A stretch of DNA of 64,000 bases from Devosia sp. FKR38 (GTDB lineage Bacteria; Pseudomonadota; Alphaproteobacteria; Rhizobiales; Devosiaceae). This document shows, piece by piece, positions 15,072 through 23,818 of this stretch. Location: contig NZ_STGC01000005.1 in assembly GCF_005222805.1 (NCBI RefSeq), positions 720,456 to 784,455 on the forward strand, read 5' to 3'. Numbering within the stretch: position 1 is the stretch's first letter; every line of letters starts with the position of its first letter. Below the pieces are notes generated by a model, which made no database searches, was not told the DNA's origin, and saw only the letters and a program-made list of their open reading frames with translations. The position numbers and the translations under genes are program-made.

Positions 15072-16574
15072 TTGGCGAAGATTATTACCTCTGCAACCGG
15101 CGATTATGCGCTGACCTTCGACGACGTGCTGCTGCAGCCGGCGCGTTCGGACATCCTGCCCACCGAAACCGATATTTCCACCTATGTCACCAAGGACATA
15201 GCGCTCAATCTTCCCATCCTGTCCTCGGCTATGGACACCGTCACCGAGAGCGCCATGGCCATCGCCATGGCCCAGGCCGGTGGCATGGGCGTCATCCACA
15301 AGAACCTCACCGCCGAGCAGCAGGCCGAGCAGGTCCGCATGGTCAAGTCGTTCGAAAGCGGCATGGTCATCAATCCCATTACCATCGGTCCCGATGCCAC
15401 ACTGGCCGATGCTCTGTCCCTGATGCAGGCCAACCGCATTTCCGGCATTCCGGTGGTGGAGAACGGCGGCAAGGGTGGCCGGGCAGTCGGCAAGCTCGTC
15501 GGCATCCTTACCAACCGCGACGTGCGCTTTGCCTCCCATCCGGCCCAGCCCATTCGCGAACTGATGACGCATGAACACCTCGTCACCGTGCGCGACGGGG
15601 TCTCCAAGGACGAAGCCAAGGTTCTGCTGCACAAGCACCGCATCGAAAAGCTGCTGGTGGTCGATGCCGACTATCGCTGCACCGGCCTGATCACCGTCAA
15701 GGACATCGAAAAGGCCCAGCTCAATCCCCATGCCGTCAAGGACGATCAGGGGCGCCTGCGCGTCGCCGCGGCCTCCACCGTCGGCGATCAGGGCTTTGAG
15801 CGTTCGCTGCAGCTCATCGATGCCGGCGTCGACCTGCTGGTCATCGATACCGCCCATGGCCATTCGGTGCGCGTTGCCGAGGCCGTCGAGCGCGTCAAGC
15901 GCGAGAGCAATGGCGTGCGCATCGTGGCTGGCAATGTGGCGACGGCCGAGGCCACCAAGGCGCTGATCGATGCCGGCGCTGATTCCATCAAGGTGGGTAT
16001 TGGCCCGGGCTCGATCTGCACCACCCGCATCGTCGCCGGCGTCGGTGTGCCGCAGCTCGCTGCCGTCATGGCCTGTGCCGAAGAGGGCGCTCGCCATGGC
16101 ATTCCGGTGATTGCCGACGGCGGCATCAAGTTCTCCGGTGACATGGCCAAGGCTCTGGCCGGTGGCGCCTCCTGCGTCATGGTCGGCTCGCTCCTGGCTG
16201 GCACCGACGAAAGCCCCGGCGAGGTCTATCTCTACCAGGGTCGCTCCTACAAATCCTACCGCGGCATGGGCTCAGTGGGCGCCATGGGCTCGGGCTCGGC
16301 CGACCGCTATTTCCAGCAGGACGTGCGCGACCAGATGAAGCTGGTGCCCGAGGGCATCGAAGGCCAGGTGCCCTATAAGGGTGCTGCCGGCGCCGTGCTG
16401 CACCAACTCGCCGGCGGTCTCCGCGCCTCCATGGGCTACACCGGCGCGCATAACCTCAAGGACTTCCGCGACAATTCGGTCTTCGTCAAAATCTCCGGCG
16501 CCGCCCTCAGCGAAAGCCACGTCCACGACGTCACTATCACCCGCGAAGCCCCCAACTACCGCAGCGGGCGGTAG
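15072..16574 (+). CDS. guaB: Inosine-5'-monophosphate dehydrogenase
   Basis: 500 aa, full length. It oxidises IMP to XMP with NAD+, the committed step of GMP synthesis. Seen: N-terminal [11 protein letters not shown], a central pair of CBS domains (about residues 95-215), and the catalytic loop [13 protein letters not shown] with the nucleophilic Cys near residue 316, then [14 protein letters not shown] and the flap [10 protein letters not shown]. The start is TTG at 15072, giving the expected MAKI N-terminus, with GGAAGG upstream. guaA, the next pathway enzyme, lies 4 kb downstream. Confidence 0.97.
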   Translation: MAKIITSATGDYALTFDDVLLQPARSDILPTETDISTYVTKDIALNLPILSSAMDTVTESAMAIAMAQAGGMGVIHKNLTAEQQAEQVRMVKSFESGMVINPITIGPDATLADALSLMQANRISGIPVVENGGKGGRAVGKLVGILTNRDVRFASHPAQPIRELMTHEHLVTVRDGVSKDEAKVLLHKHRIEKLLVVDADYRCTGLITVKDIEKAQLNPHAVKDDQGRLRVAAASTVGDQGFERSLQLIDAGVDLLVIDTAHGHSVRVAEAVERVKRESNGVRIVAGNVATAEATKALIDAGADSIKVGIGPGSICTTRIVAGVGVPQLAAVMACAEEGARHGIPVIADGGIKFSGDMAKALAGGASCVMVGSLLAGTDESPGEVYLYQGRSYKSYRGMGSVGAMGSGSADRYFQQDVRDQMKLVPEGIEGQVPYKGAAGAVLHQLAGGLRASMGYTGAHNLKDFRDNSVFVKISGAALSESHVHDVTITREAPNYRSGR

Positions 16575-16588
16575 TCCCATCCACCCGT

Positions 16589-16617
16589 CGTCGCCCTTCC
16601 AGCGAGAGGTGGCGACG
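16589..16617 (+). terminator. Possible terminator hairpin after guaB
   Basis: Arms CGTCGCC (16589-16595) and GGCGACG (16611-16617) form a 7-bp stem starting 14 nt after the guaB stop. No T-run follows, so it may be only a 3'-end stabilising structure. Confidence 0.3.
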
Positions 16618-16712
16618 GGCCGGCCCACCAAAAAAGTGATTCATCCACAAGCTCTTGCCGCGCGTATCAGACTCTCAACCAAAGCCTGAAATTCCCCAAA
16701 GGAGCGCGCGCC

Positions 16713-17138
16713 ATGACCCCGGTCGAAGAACTGCTCATCCTGGCCATGGCCGCCCAGGCACTTCTCGCCATGCTGATCCTGGTGATGATGGGCCGCATCC
16801 GCGTGCCGCTGGTCATGTCGGGGGCCATTTCCCCCAAGGATGCTGCGCTCAGTCGGGCGCAGTATCCCGAGCGCGCCCAGCTGCTGTCCAACAGCTTTGA
16901 CAATCAGTTCCAGCTGCCGGTGCTGTTCTATGTGGTGAGCCTATTGGCCCTGTGGTCGGGTGGCGCCGCCTGGCTCGAGGCCCTGCTGGCGCTGGTCTTT
17001 GTCGCCCTCCGCTATGGCCACGCCTATATCCACGTGGCGCTCAACAAGGTCCACTACCGCTTTGCTGTTTACACCGCCGGCCTTGCGGTGCTCGCCATCC
17101 TCTGGCTATTGGTCGTACTTCGCCTCCTCCTCAGCTGA
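16713..17138 (+). CDS. MAPEG family membrane protein
   Basis: 141 aa with four predicted transmembrane helices. Residues around SNSFDNQFQLPVLFYV and the later RYGHAYIHVALNKVHYR are typical of the MAPEG (membrane-associated proteins in eicosanoid and glutathione metabolism) fold. AAAGGAG lies 9-10 nt before the ATG. Bacterial members are mostly of unknown substrate; a glutathione-linked activity is possible. Its stop is 9 bp from the next start, so the two are probably cotranscribed. Confidence 0.85.
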   Translation: MTPVEELLILAMAAQALLAMLILVMMGRIRVPLVMSGAISPKDAALSRAQYPERAQLLSNSFDNQFQLPVLFYVVSLLALWSGGAAWLEALLALVFVALRYGHAYIHVALNKVHYRFAVYTAGLAVLAILWLLVVLRLLLS

Positions 17139-17147
17139 GCTTGCCCC

Positions 17148-18437
17148 ATGCGCCTTCCCGGCCGACTGTCTGCCGCCATCGATGTTCTCACCGATGTCGA
17201 AACCCGCAAGCGCCCGGTGTCGGAGGCGCTCAAGGCCTGGGGGCTCAACAATCGCTTCGCCGGGGCAGGGGACCGCGCCGCCATCGGCAATCTGGTCTAT
17301 GACGCGCTGCGCCGCCGCGCTTCCCATGCCGCCATCATGGGCGAGGATAGCCCGCGCGCCCTGATCCTGGCGGTTGCCGCCCGCGACTGGGGCAATGACC
17401 CCCAGGCCCTGGCCGACAGCTTTGCTGCCGACAGCCACGCGCCCACCCCGCCGACATCAGAGGAAATCGCCCGCATGGCGAGAACGCTGGGCGAGGATGT
17501 CGATGGCGCCACCCGCGCCGATGTCCCCGCCTTTGTCGCCCCCTCGCTGCAGCGCGCCTTCGGCGACAGCTGGATCGCCGAGGGCGAGGCGATGTCCGGT
17601 CGGCCCTCGCTCGATCTGCGCACCAATAGCCTGAAGTCCCAGCGCGACCGCGTGCTCAAGTCGCTCGCCCGCTTTGATCCGCAGCCCACCGCCATCGCCC
17701 CGCTCGGCGTCACCATGCCCGCCGGTTCCGGCGATTCCCGCACCCCCAATGTCACCACCGACGAGGGCTATCTGAAAGGCTGGTTCGAGGTGCAGGACCA
17801 GGGCAGCCAGATCGTCGCCGCGCTTGCTGGCGCCCGGCCCGGCGAACAACTCCTCGATCTTTGCGCCGGCGCCGGCGGCAAGACGCTGGCCCTGGCCGCG
17901 GCCATGGACAACAAGGGCCAGATCTTTGCCTATGACAGCGACCGCTCACGCCTCGCGCCGATCTATGATCGGCTCAAGCGCAATGGCGCCCGCAATGTGC
18001 AGGTCCGCGCACCCCAGCCCGACGCCCTCGATGATCTGGTCGGCAAGATGGACCGCGTCGTCATCGACGCGCCTTGCACCGGCACCGGCACCTGGCGCCG
18101 CCGCCCCGACACCAAGTGGAAGCTGACGCCCGAGCTGATCGCCCAGCGCGTGGCCGAACAGGCCGCCATCCTCGCGGAGGGCCAGCGCTACCTCAAGTCC
18201 GGCGGCACGCTGGTCTATATCACCTGCTCCATCCTCCCCGAGGAGAATGACGATCAGGTCGCCGCCTTCCGCGCCGCCCATCCCGGCTTTGCCCCGGTGG
18301 ACGCTGCCGCGCTCTGGCAGACAACCTTCGGCAGCCCTGCGCCCGAAGGCGTCGTCACCGCCGGTGGCGGCATCAGTCTCACGCCGCGCCTCACCGGCAC
18401 CGATGGTTTCTACGTCACTTTGCTGCGCCGCGCCTGA
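17148..18437 (+). CDS. RsmB/NOP family class I SAM-dependent RNA methyltransferase
   Basis: 429 aa. The N-terminal NusB-like helical domain (about residues 1-150) is followed by a Rossmann methyltransferase domain. SAM site LLDLCAGAGGKTLALA; catalytic motif IV DAPCTGTGTWRR; motif VI YITCSILPEEN with the second cysteine. These are the marks of m5C RNA methyltransferases acting on rRNA (RsmB/RsmF type). Which nucleotide it modifies cannot be told from sequence. The stop overlaps the next start as TGATGA. Confidence 0.9.
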   Translation: MRLPGRLSAAIDVLTDVETRKRPVSEALKAWGLNNRFAGAGDRAAIGNLVYDALRRRASHAAIMGEDSPRALILAVAARDWGNDPQALADSFAADSHAPTPPTSEEIARMARTLGEDVDGATRADVPAFVAPSLQRAFGDSWIAEGEAMSGRPSLDLRTNSLKSQRDRVLKSLARFDPQPTAIAPLGVTMPAGSGDSRTPNVTTDEGYLKGWFEVQDQGSQIVAALAGARPGEQLLDLCAGAGGKTLALAAAMDNKGQIFAYDSDRSRLAPIYDRLKRNGARNVQVRAPQPDALDDLVGKMDRVVIDAPCTGTGTWRRRPDTKWKLTPELIAQRVAEQAAILAEGQRYLKSGGTLVYITCSILPEENDDQVAAFRAAHPGFAPVDAAALWQTTFGSPAPEGVVTAGGGISLTPRLTGTDGFYVTLLRRA

Positions 18438-18853
18438 TGACCATCACCCCGCCGCCGCCGGACAATCAGTCCACCGTCATCACCATCCGTATCTTCATCG
18501 TTGCGGCCGTGCTGCTCATCGTCGGCGCCATGGCGGCGGTGTGGTTCTCCATTCCCGGCCCCGATACCCGCCATCTGCTGGTCTCGCCCTCGGGCACCAA
18601 GTCGCTCGACATGGCCGAACTCTGCAGTCCCGCCGGTTGCAACCGCGTCACCGTGCTCGATGTCACCCAGCCCGACGGCAGCCACATCCGTAGCGGTTGC
18701 CCCCCGCAGCGCGCCGAAACCGTTCCCCTGTTCCATGAACTGACCGCCGGCTGGTCAGCCGACGAAACCAGCGTCACGCTGGATTTCACGCCCAAGGAAG
18801 GCGCACCTGGCCAGATGACGATCGCCCTGGCCGACTGCATCCTCACCGAATAG
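18437..18853 (+). CDS. Uncharacterised single-pass membrane protein
   Basis: 138 aa with a Pro-rich N-terminus (MTITPPPPDN), one transmembrane helix (about residues 18-40) and a small periplasmic domain of about 95 residues with four cysteines (ELCSPAGCNR, RSGCPPQ, LADCILTE), possibly disulfide-bonded. It is translationally coupled to the methyltransferase gene. Function unknown. Confidence 0.75.
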   Translation: MTITPPPPDNQSTVITIRIFIVAAVLLIVGAMAAVWFSIPGPDTRHLLVSPSGTKSLDMAELCSPAGCNRVTVLDVTQPDGSHIRSGCPPQRAETVPLFHELTAGWSADETSVTLDFTPKEGAPGQMTIALADCILTE

Positions 18854-18917
18854 CGCGGTGAACTGTCGGGGCGCTTGCTGCGTATAAGTGGCACCTGCAC
18901 CAGCCCGGTTGCCCACT

Positions 18918-19403
18918 ATGTCCAGTCCCGCCGCCATCAACTACCGCGCTCCTGGCACCTGGCTGACCCTGGTGGCCTTTCTGGTCCTGGTGATCGCCGT
19001 CGGCGGCCTCATCGGCACCCAGTCGTTGCCCGGCGCCTGGTACGAGGGTCTGACCAAGCCGCCGCTCAATCCGCCCAACTGGGTGTTTGGTCCTGTGTGG
19101 AGCACGCTTTACGTGCTTATCGCCATCGCGGGCTGGCGCGTCTGGCTGCGCGATCGCTCGAGCCGCGCCATCACGTTCTGGGGCGCCCAGATGCTGCTCA
19201 ACTGGGCCTGGTCGCCGGTCTGGTTCCTGGCCCAGATGCCCTGGGCCGCCTTTGCCATTCTCATCCTGATGTGGCTGGCCATCGTCGGCTTCATCGTCAC
19301 CAGCCGCAAACACGATCCTCTCGCGCCTTGGCTCTTTGTGCCCTATCTCGCCTGGGTCAGCTTTGCCGGTTACCTGAACCTGGCCATCGCCATTCTCAAC
19401 TAG
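18918..19403 (+). CDS. tspO: TspO/MBR (translocator protein) family
   Basis: 161 aa with five transmembrane helices. Diagnostic motifs: W-Y-E-G-L-T-K-P-P-L-N-P-P-N-W followed by VFGPVWSTLYVLIAIAGW, then LLNWAWSPVWF and WVSFAGYLNLAIAILN. TspO proteins bind tetrapyrroles/porphyrins; in Rhodobacter TspO modulates oxygen-dependent pigment gene expression. The ATG at 18918 fits the family length better than the upstream GTG at 18888. The 3' end overlaps the convergent acyltransferase by 8 bp. Confidence 0.93.
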   Translation: MSSPAAINYRAPGTWLTLVAFLVLVIAVGGLIGTQSLPGAWYEGLTKPPLNPPNWVFGPVWSTLYVLIAIAGWRVWLRDRSSRAITFWGAQMLLNWAWSPVWFLAQMPWAAFAILILMWLAIVGFIVTSRKHDPLAPWLFVPYLAWVSFAGYLNLAIAILN

Positions 19404-20625
19404 CCGGCTGCGGCACCGCGCGGGCAGGGGGCTGATCCTCCAGCCGCCGCGCCCAGGCGATCACCGGCGCTTCCATCAAGCGATAGGACAGGCTCGCCAG
19501 CACACTGGTAATGACCACCGTCGCCGCTGCTGCGCCCAGCCACAGCCCTGTGTCGCTCATCCCCCCATAGACCAGATCGGGCACCCAATAGGTCTGGATC
19601 AGCTCGATGACGATGGTGTGGTAGATGTAGATGCCGAACGAGATCTGCGCCAGAAAGCGGACCACGCCATTGTCCAGCAGACGCCCCGCCAGCACGGTGG
19701 ATGGCCCCGTCGCCAGCACCAGCCCGATCAGCGCGTGCATCATCGGAAAACGATAGGGCACGCGCAGCCAGCCATAGAGTTCCCCGGCCTCGGCATAGGC
19801 CTGGGTGAACATGTAGTGGCCCACCACGACCAGCGCCCCCAGGCAGATCACATCCATCACCCAGTGCCGAAACCGCGCTAGCATTACCTGTACGCCGCCA
19901 GCCAGCGCGCCGACCGCGAACATGGCGAAAAAGCCAAAGGGGTTGAACCAGGGCATCCAGACCTTGGCACCGCCCTGCATGCCATATTCCCAGCCTTTGC
20001 GATGGGGATCGACCACGACCCAGTTACTGAATGCCATATGCGCCAGCAGGGCGAGACCGATGACAGCAAGGAACGTCAACCGGCTCGCCCAGGCGGGCAG
20101 GCGGCGGCCAAAGGCGAATAGCGCCACAAAGCCGATCGGCAGCAGCACATAGGAGGTCACCTCAAAGCTGATCGACCACAGCGGCCCGTTCACCTCGACC
20201 GGAAACAGCGTCAGCCAGTGCCAGTCGCTGACCAGCAGCAGCCCCGACAGATAGCGCAGCCACAGCCAGCCGTCGGGCTGGGCACGCCAGACAAAGATCG
20301 ACAGGACAAAGGTCACCGACAGCGCCAGCCAATAGCCGGGCAGGATGCGCGCCGCTCGCCGTAGCGCATAGATCCTGAGCGAGGGCAGGGGCGCGCCGCG
20401 GTCCAGCGCCTGCCAGAACGGCCGTGCCAGGAGGAACCCGCTGAGCACAAAGAAAATCCCCACGCCAAAAGTGCCGCCATTGGCCAGCGCCTGGGCAATG
20501 TCGGGGTCCCCCAGCGGCGTGCGGAAGTCGATCTTCTGCGTCAGATGGTGAAACAGCACGATAAAGCAGGCACTGGCGCGCACGAAGTCCGCACCCAGCA
20601 GTCGACCCGGCGGGTTCTGCATCAT
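19396..20625 (-). CDS. Acyltransferase 3 family membrane protein (OafA/YrhL-like)
   Basis: About 409 aa with ten or so transmembrane segments. N-terminal GADFVRASACFIVLFHHL contains the conserved R and H of acyltransferase 3 proteins, followed by GGTFGVGIFFVLSGFLLARPF. Such enzymes O-acylate polysaccharide or lipid head groups. Three close in-frame starts exist (20634, 20625, 20622). The ATG at 20625 overlaps the stop of a six-codon leader ORF and follows GGGAGG, so I prefer 20625/20622. Substrate unknown. Confidence 0.85.
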   Translation of the reverse strand: MMQNPPGRLLGADFVRASACFIVLFHHLTQKIDFRTPLGDPDIAQALANGGTFGVGIFFVLSGFLLARPFWQALDRGAPLPSLRIYALRRAARILPGYWLALSVTFVLSIFVWRAQPDGWLWLRYLSGLLLVSDWHWLTLFPVEVNGPLWSISFEVTSYVLLPIGFVALFAFGRRLPAWASRLTFLAVIGLALLAHMAFSNWVVVDPHRKGWEYGMQGGAKVWMPWFNPFGFFAMFAVGALAGGVQVMLARFRHWVMDVICLGALVVVGHYMFTQAYAEAGELYGWLRVPYRFPMMHALIGLVLATGPSTVLAGRLLDNGVVRFLAQISFGIYIYHTIVIELIQTYWVPDLVYGGMSDTGLWLGAAAATVVITSVLASLSYRLMEAPVIAWARRLEDQPPARAVPQPAS

Positions 20626-20642
20626 TCCTCCCATTTCTGCAT
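20622..20642 (-). CDS. Possible six-codon leader peptide (MQKWEE) before the acyltransferase
   Basis: ATG at 20642 has an ideal GGAGG seven nt upstream. The peptide MQKWEE ends in TGA that overlaps the ATG of the acyltransferase (ATGATG), and its own codons supply the GGGAGG preceding that start. Translational coupling is plausible. Alternatively the SD-like sequence is chance, and the reading starts at 20634 in the main frame. Confidence 0.3.
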   Translation of the reverse strand: MQKWEE

Positions 20643-20699
20643 GGGCGTTCCTCCAACGCCCCGCTTGCGGAATCCGCGTACTCTGGCTAAAGCCTCGCC

Positions 20700-22271
20700 A
20701 TGCAGCACCCAGACAATACTTCCCGCACCGACACCATTCTCATCGTCGACTTCGGATCGCAAGTCACGCAGCTGATTGCGCGCCGAATTCGCGAGACCGG
20801 CGTCTATTGTGAAATCCATCCCTTCCAGAGCGCAGCGGCGGCTTTTGCCAGCATGCGGCCCAAGGGCGTGATTTTTTCGGGTGGCCCTGCATCGGTCACC
20901 GAGCCTGGCAGCCCCCGGGCGCCGCAGGAGATCATCGACTCCGGCCTGCCGATTCTGGCCATCTGCTATGGCCAGCAGACGTTCTGCCTGCAGCTCGGTG
21001 GCAAGGTCGAGGGTGGTCATCATCGCGAATTCGGTCGCGCCGACGTTGAAGTGCTGCAGCCCAGCGCGCTCTACGAGGGCATCTGGTCGGTCGGCGGCAA
21101 ATATCCTGTCTGGATGAGCCATGGCGATCGCGTCACCGAATTGCCCGAGGGCTTTACGGTCATGGCAACCTCGCCCAATGCGCCCTTCGCCATTGCCGGC
21201 GATGAGTCCAAGAAGCGCTACACCACCATGTTCCACCCCGAAGTGGTGCACACGCCCGATGGCGGGAAGCTCTTGGCCAATTTCGTGCACAACATCGTCG
21301 GGCTCAAGTCCGACTGGAACATGGCCGCCTATCGCAGCAAGATGATCGACAAGATCCGCGCCCAGGTCGGCAAGGAGCGCGTCATCTGCGGCCTCTCCGG
21401 TGGCGTCGATTCCTCGGTGGCTGCCGTGCTCATCCACGAGGCCATTGGCGATCAGCTCACCTGCATCTATGTCGACCACGGCCTGATGCGCCTCAATGAG
21501 AGCGAACAGGTCGTCTCCATGTTCCGCGATCAGTACAATATCCCGCTGGTGCATGTGGATGCCTCCGAGGTCTTCCTGCGCGAGCTGGACGGCCAGTCCG
21601 ATCCCGAAACCAAGCGCAAGATCATCGGGCGCCTGTTCATCGAAACTTTCGAGGCCGAGGCCAAAAAGCTCGGCGGCGCGCGCTTCCTCGCCCAGGGCAC
21701 GCTCTATCCCGACGTCATTGAATCGGTGTCCTTCACCGGCGGCCCCTCGGTCACCATCAAGAGCCACCACAATGTTGGTGGCCTGCCCGAGCGTATGAAC
21801 ATGGCGCTGGTCGAGCCACTGCGCGAGCTGTTCAAGGACGAAGTCCGCGTGCTCGGCCGCGAACTGGGCCTGCCCGAGAGCTTCATTGGCCGCCACCCCT
21901 TCCCGGGGCCGGGCCTCGCCATCCGCTGCCCGGGCGGCATCACGCCCGAAAAGCTCGACATCCTGCGCCAGGCCGACGCCATCTATCTCGATGAGATCCG
22001 CAAGTCCGGCCAATATGACAAGATCTGGCAGGCCTTCGCCGTGCTGCTGCCGGTGCAGACCGTCGGTGTCATGGGCGATGGCCGCACCTATGAGTTCGTC
22101 TGCGCCCTGCGCGCCGTGACCTCGGTCGATGGCATGACCGCCGATTTCTACCAGTTCGACATGAACTTCCTGGGCAAGACGGCGACCCGTATCATCAACG
22201 AAGTCCGCGGCATCAACCGCGTCGTCTACGACGTGACCAGCAAGCCCCCCGGCACCATCGAGTGGGAATGA
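20700..22271 (+). CDS. guaA: GMP synthase (glutamine-hydrolysing)
   Basis: 523 aa, full length. The N-terminal class I glutamine amidotransferase has ILIVDFGSQ, the nucleophile motif LAICYGQQ and FHPEVVHT with the catalytic His-Glu. The ATP-pyrophosphatase domain has the P-loop [10 protein letters not shown], and the C-terminal dimerisation domain ends [17 protein letters not shown]. It converts XMP to GMP, using the product of GuaB upstream. No strong RBS is visible. Only about 60 bp separate it from the divergent acyltransferase. Confidence 0.97.
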   Translation: MQHPDNTSRTDTILIVDFGSQVTQLIARRIRETGVYCEIHPFQSAAAAFASMRPKGVIFSGGPASVTEPGSPRAPQEIIDSGLPILAICYGQQTFCLQLGGKVEGGHHREFGRADVEVLQPSALYEGIWSVGGKYPVWMSHGDRVTELPEGFTVMATSPNAPFAIAGDESKKRYTTMFHPEVVHTPDGGKLLANFVHNIVGLKSDWNMAAYRSKMIDKIRAQVGKERVICGLSGGVDSSVAAVLIHEAIGDQLTCIYVDHGLMRLNESEQVVSMFRDQYNIPLVHVDASEVFLRELDGQSDPETKRKIIGRLFIETFEAEAKKLGGARFLAQGTLYPDVIESVSFTGGPSVTIKSHHNVGGLPERMNMALVEPLRELFKDEVRVLGRELGLPESFIGRHPFPGPGLAIRCPGGITPEKLDILRQADAIYLDEIRKSGQYDKIWQAFAVLLPVQTVGVMGDGRTYEFVCALRAVTSVDGMTADFYQFDMNFLGKTATRIINEVRGINRVVYDVTSKPPGTIEWE

Positions 22272-22280
22272 TCCCACTCG
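22259..22280. terminator. Bidirectional hairpin spanning the guaA stop codon
   Basis: A perfect 9-bp stem CGAGTGGGA/TCCCACTCG with loop ATGA (22268-22271), which includes the guaA stop. It lies between convergent guaA and the L,D-transpeptidase gene (stop at 22290). No long T-run on either side, so it may block or stabilise rather than terminate fully. Confidence 0.45.
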
Positions 22281-22289
22281 CTATCGCCG

Positions 22290-22709
22290 TCAGGCCTTGA
22301 TGCGGATGCTGGTGTTGTCTCTGCCGTGCTCGCGCACCAGGTTATAGAGCACCTTGGCATTGCTGGTCTGGAGCCGCACGCATCCATGGGATGCGGGCGA
22401 GCCCAATGCCGAGACATGGCTGGTGCCATGGATGGCATAGCCGCCCCGGAAGAAGATCGAATAGGGCATCGGCGCATTGTCATATTTGCGCGAGTAATAC
22501 TCCCGATGCATGCGCGTTGGCTGGTAGCTGCCTTTCGGCGTGCGATAGCCCTTCTTGCCGGTGGACACGTCCCATTGGTATTCGCGCACCCCATCGACAG
22601 TCACGGTCATGGTCTGTTGTGACACATCGACCACGATATCGATCTCTGCAGCCGCCGCCGGCGCGACCAAGACCATCAGGCTCAACAGAAAAAATACGAT
22701 CCTGGCCAA
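22290..22709 (-). CDS. L,D-transpeptidase (YkuD domain) protein
   Basis: About 139 aa. The TTG at 22709 is preferred because AGGA lies 7 nt upstream and it gives a clean signal peptide (FFLLSLMVLVAPAAAA). The catalytic motif is HGTSHVSALGSPASHGCVRL (His-x-Gly-Thr ... Ser-His-Gly-Cys-Val-Arg), with the Cys as acyl-enzyme nucleophile. It forms 3-3 peptidoglycan cross-links or attaches proteins to peptidoglycan in the periplasm. It is short, with no extra peptidoglycan-binding domain. Confidence 0.9.
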   Translation of the reverse strand: MARIVFFLLSLMVLVAPAAAAEIDIVVDVSQQTMTVTVDGVREYQWDVSTGKKGYRTPKGSYQPTRMHREYYSRKYDNAPMPYSIFFRGGYAIHGTSHVSALGSPASHGCVRLQTSNAKVLYNLVREHGRDNTSIRIKA

Positions 22710-22850
22710 ATCAATGTCCTCATCTTCTGTGCGCGATACAGTCAATGGTAGGGTAGGGTCTTGGTTGGTGGAATTTCTATTTGCCGTTTACATTAATATC
22801 GATTTCAGCCTGCGCCACGCTGGGCCTATGTGACAACCGCGCACATCAAT

Positions 22851-22878
22851 TTGCAATCCCCCGGCAGCGTGCTAAACG
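22851..22878 (+). promoter_or_regulatory. Candidate housekeeping promoter of yfgM-like gene
   Basis: TTGCAA (22851-22856), 16-bp spacer, TAAACG (22873-22878), about 35 bp before the ATG at 22913. A pattern match only. Confidence 0.3.
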
Positions 22879-22912
22879 TGCGCCCAATTCGAACGCGATC
22901 TTTAGGCAGGCT

Positions 22913-23782
22913 ATGGCGCAGGACAATATTTTCCGCGAAGTGGATGAAGAGCTGCGCAGCGACCGCATGCGCAACTTGTGGCGTCGCTTCGCGCCCTATG
23001 TCATCGGCGCTGCCGTGGGCGTTGTGGCCATCGTTGCCGTCAACGAAGGCTGGACCTGGTACAATTCCACCAATGCGGCCCAGTCCTCCGATGAGCTCTA
23101 TGCCGCCTTCGATCTGGCCGATGGTGGCGATCTGCCGGCGGCCACCGCCCAGCTCGATACGCTGATCGCCAATGGCACCGGCAATTACCCGACCCTGGCC
23201 GAATTCCGCAAGGCCGGTCTGCTCGCCAAGGATGGCAAGGCCGCCGAGGCCGTCGCCGCTTACGATGTTCTGGCCAACAGCCAGTCCAATGCCCATATGC
23301 GCGAGCTGGCCCTGGTGCTGGCCGGCAATCTTTTGATCGATACCGGCACATTGGCCGATGTCGAAAGCCGCGTCGGCAGTGTTGCCGCCGAAGGCAGCCC
23401 GCTGCGCAATGCCGCGCGCGAGATCATGGGCCTGGCCCAGTACAAGGCCGGCGATCTGCCGGCTGCCCAGGCCAGCTTCCAGTCCGTCATTGACGATGCC
23501 ATGACCCAGAGCAGCACCCGCACCCGCATGGGCTACTATCTCGCCCAGCTCGTGTCGGAAGGCGCTGGCGCCAAGACCGTCAATGCGGATGCTGCAGCCA
23601 GCGTCATCGACGAGATCGTTCAGGATGCAACGCCGTCCGGCACCGGTCCGGTTCTGGCCGCCCCTGGCGCCACCGAACCCGCGCCCGCTGCCGAAGCTGC
23701 CCCGGCTGCCGAGCCTGCACCTGCCACCACCCCATCCGCGGCCCCCGCCGCAACGCCGTCTTCCGAGCCTGCCGCGCAGTAG
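22913..23782 (+). CDS. YfgM-like tetratricopeptide membrane protein
   Basis: 289 aa. N-terminal cytoplasmic segment DNIFREVDEELRSDRMRNLWRRF, one transmembrane helix (about residues 28-48), then a TPR-like periplasmic domain (about residues 60-220) and a Pro/Ala-rich low-complexity tail of about 50 residues. In E. coli YfgM is an inner-membrane partner of PpiD and the Sec translocon, encoded just before bamB and der. Here der follows directly, 36 bp later, with no bamB between. AGGC lies upstream of the ATG. Confidence 0.85.
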   Translation: MAQDNIFREVDEELRSDRMRNLWRRFAPYVIGAAVGVVAIVAVNEGWTWYNSTNAAQSSDELYAAFDLADGGDLPAATAQLDTLIANGTGNYPTLAEFRKAGLLAKDGKAAEAVAAYDVLANSQSNAHMRELALVLAGNLLIDTGTLADVESRVGSVAAEGSPLRNAAREIMGLAQYKAGDLPAAQASFQSVIDDAMTQSSTRTRMGYYLAQLVSEGAGAKTVNADAAASVIDEIVQDATPSGTGPVLAAPGATEPAPAAEAAPAAEPAPATTPSAAPAATPSSEPAAQ

Positions 23783-23818
23783 CGGCCGCTCCCTTTCGCC
23801 TGATCGGAACACACACGC

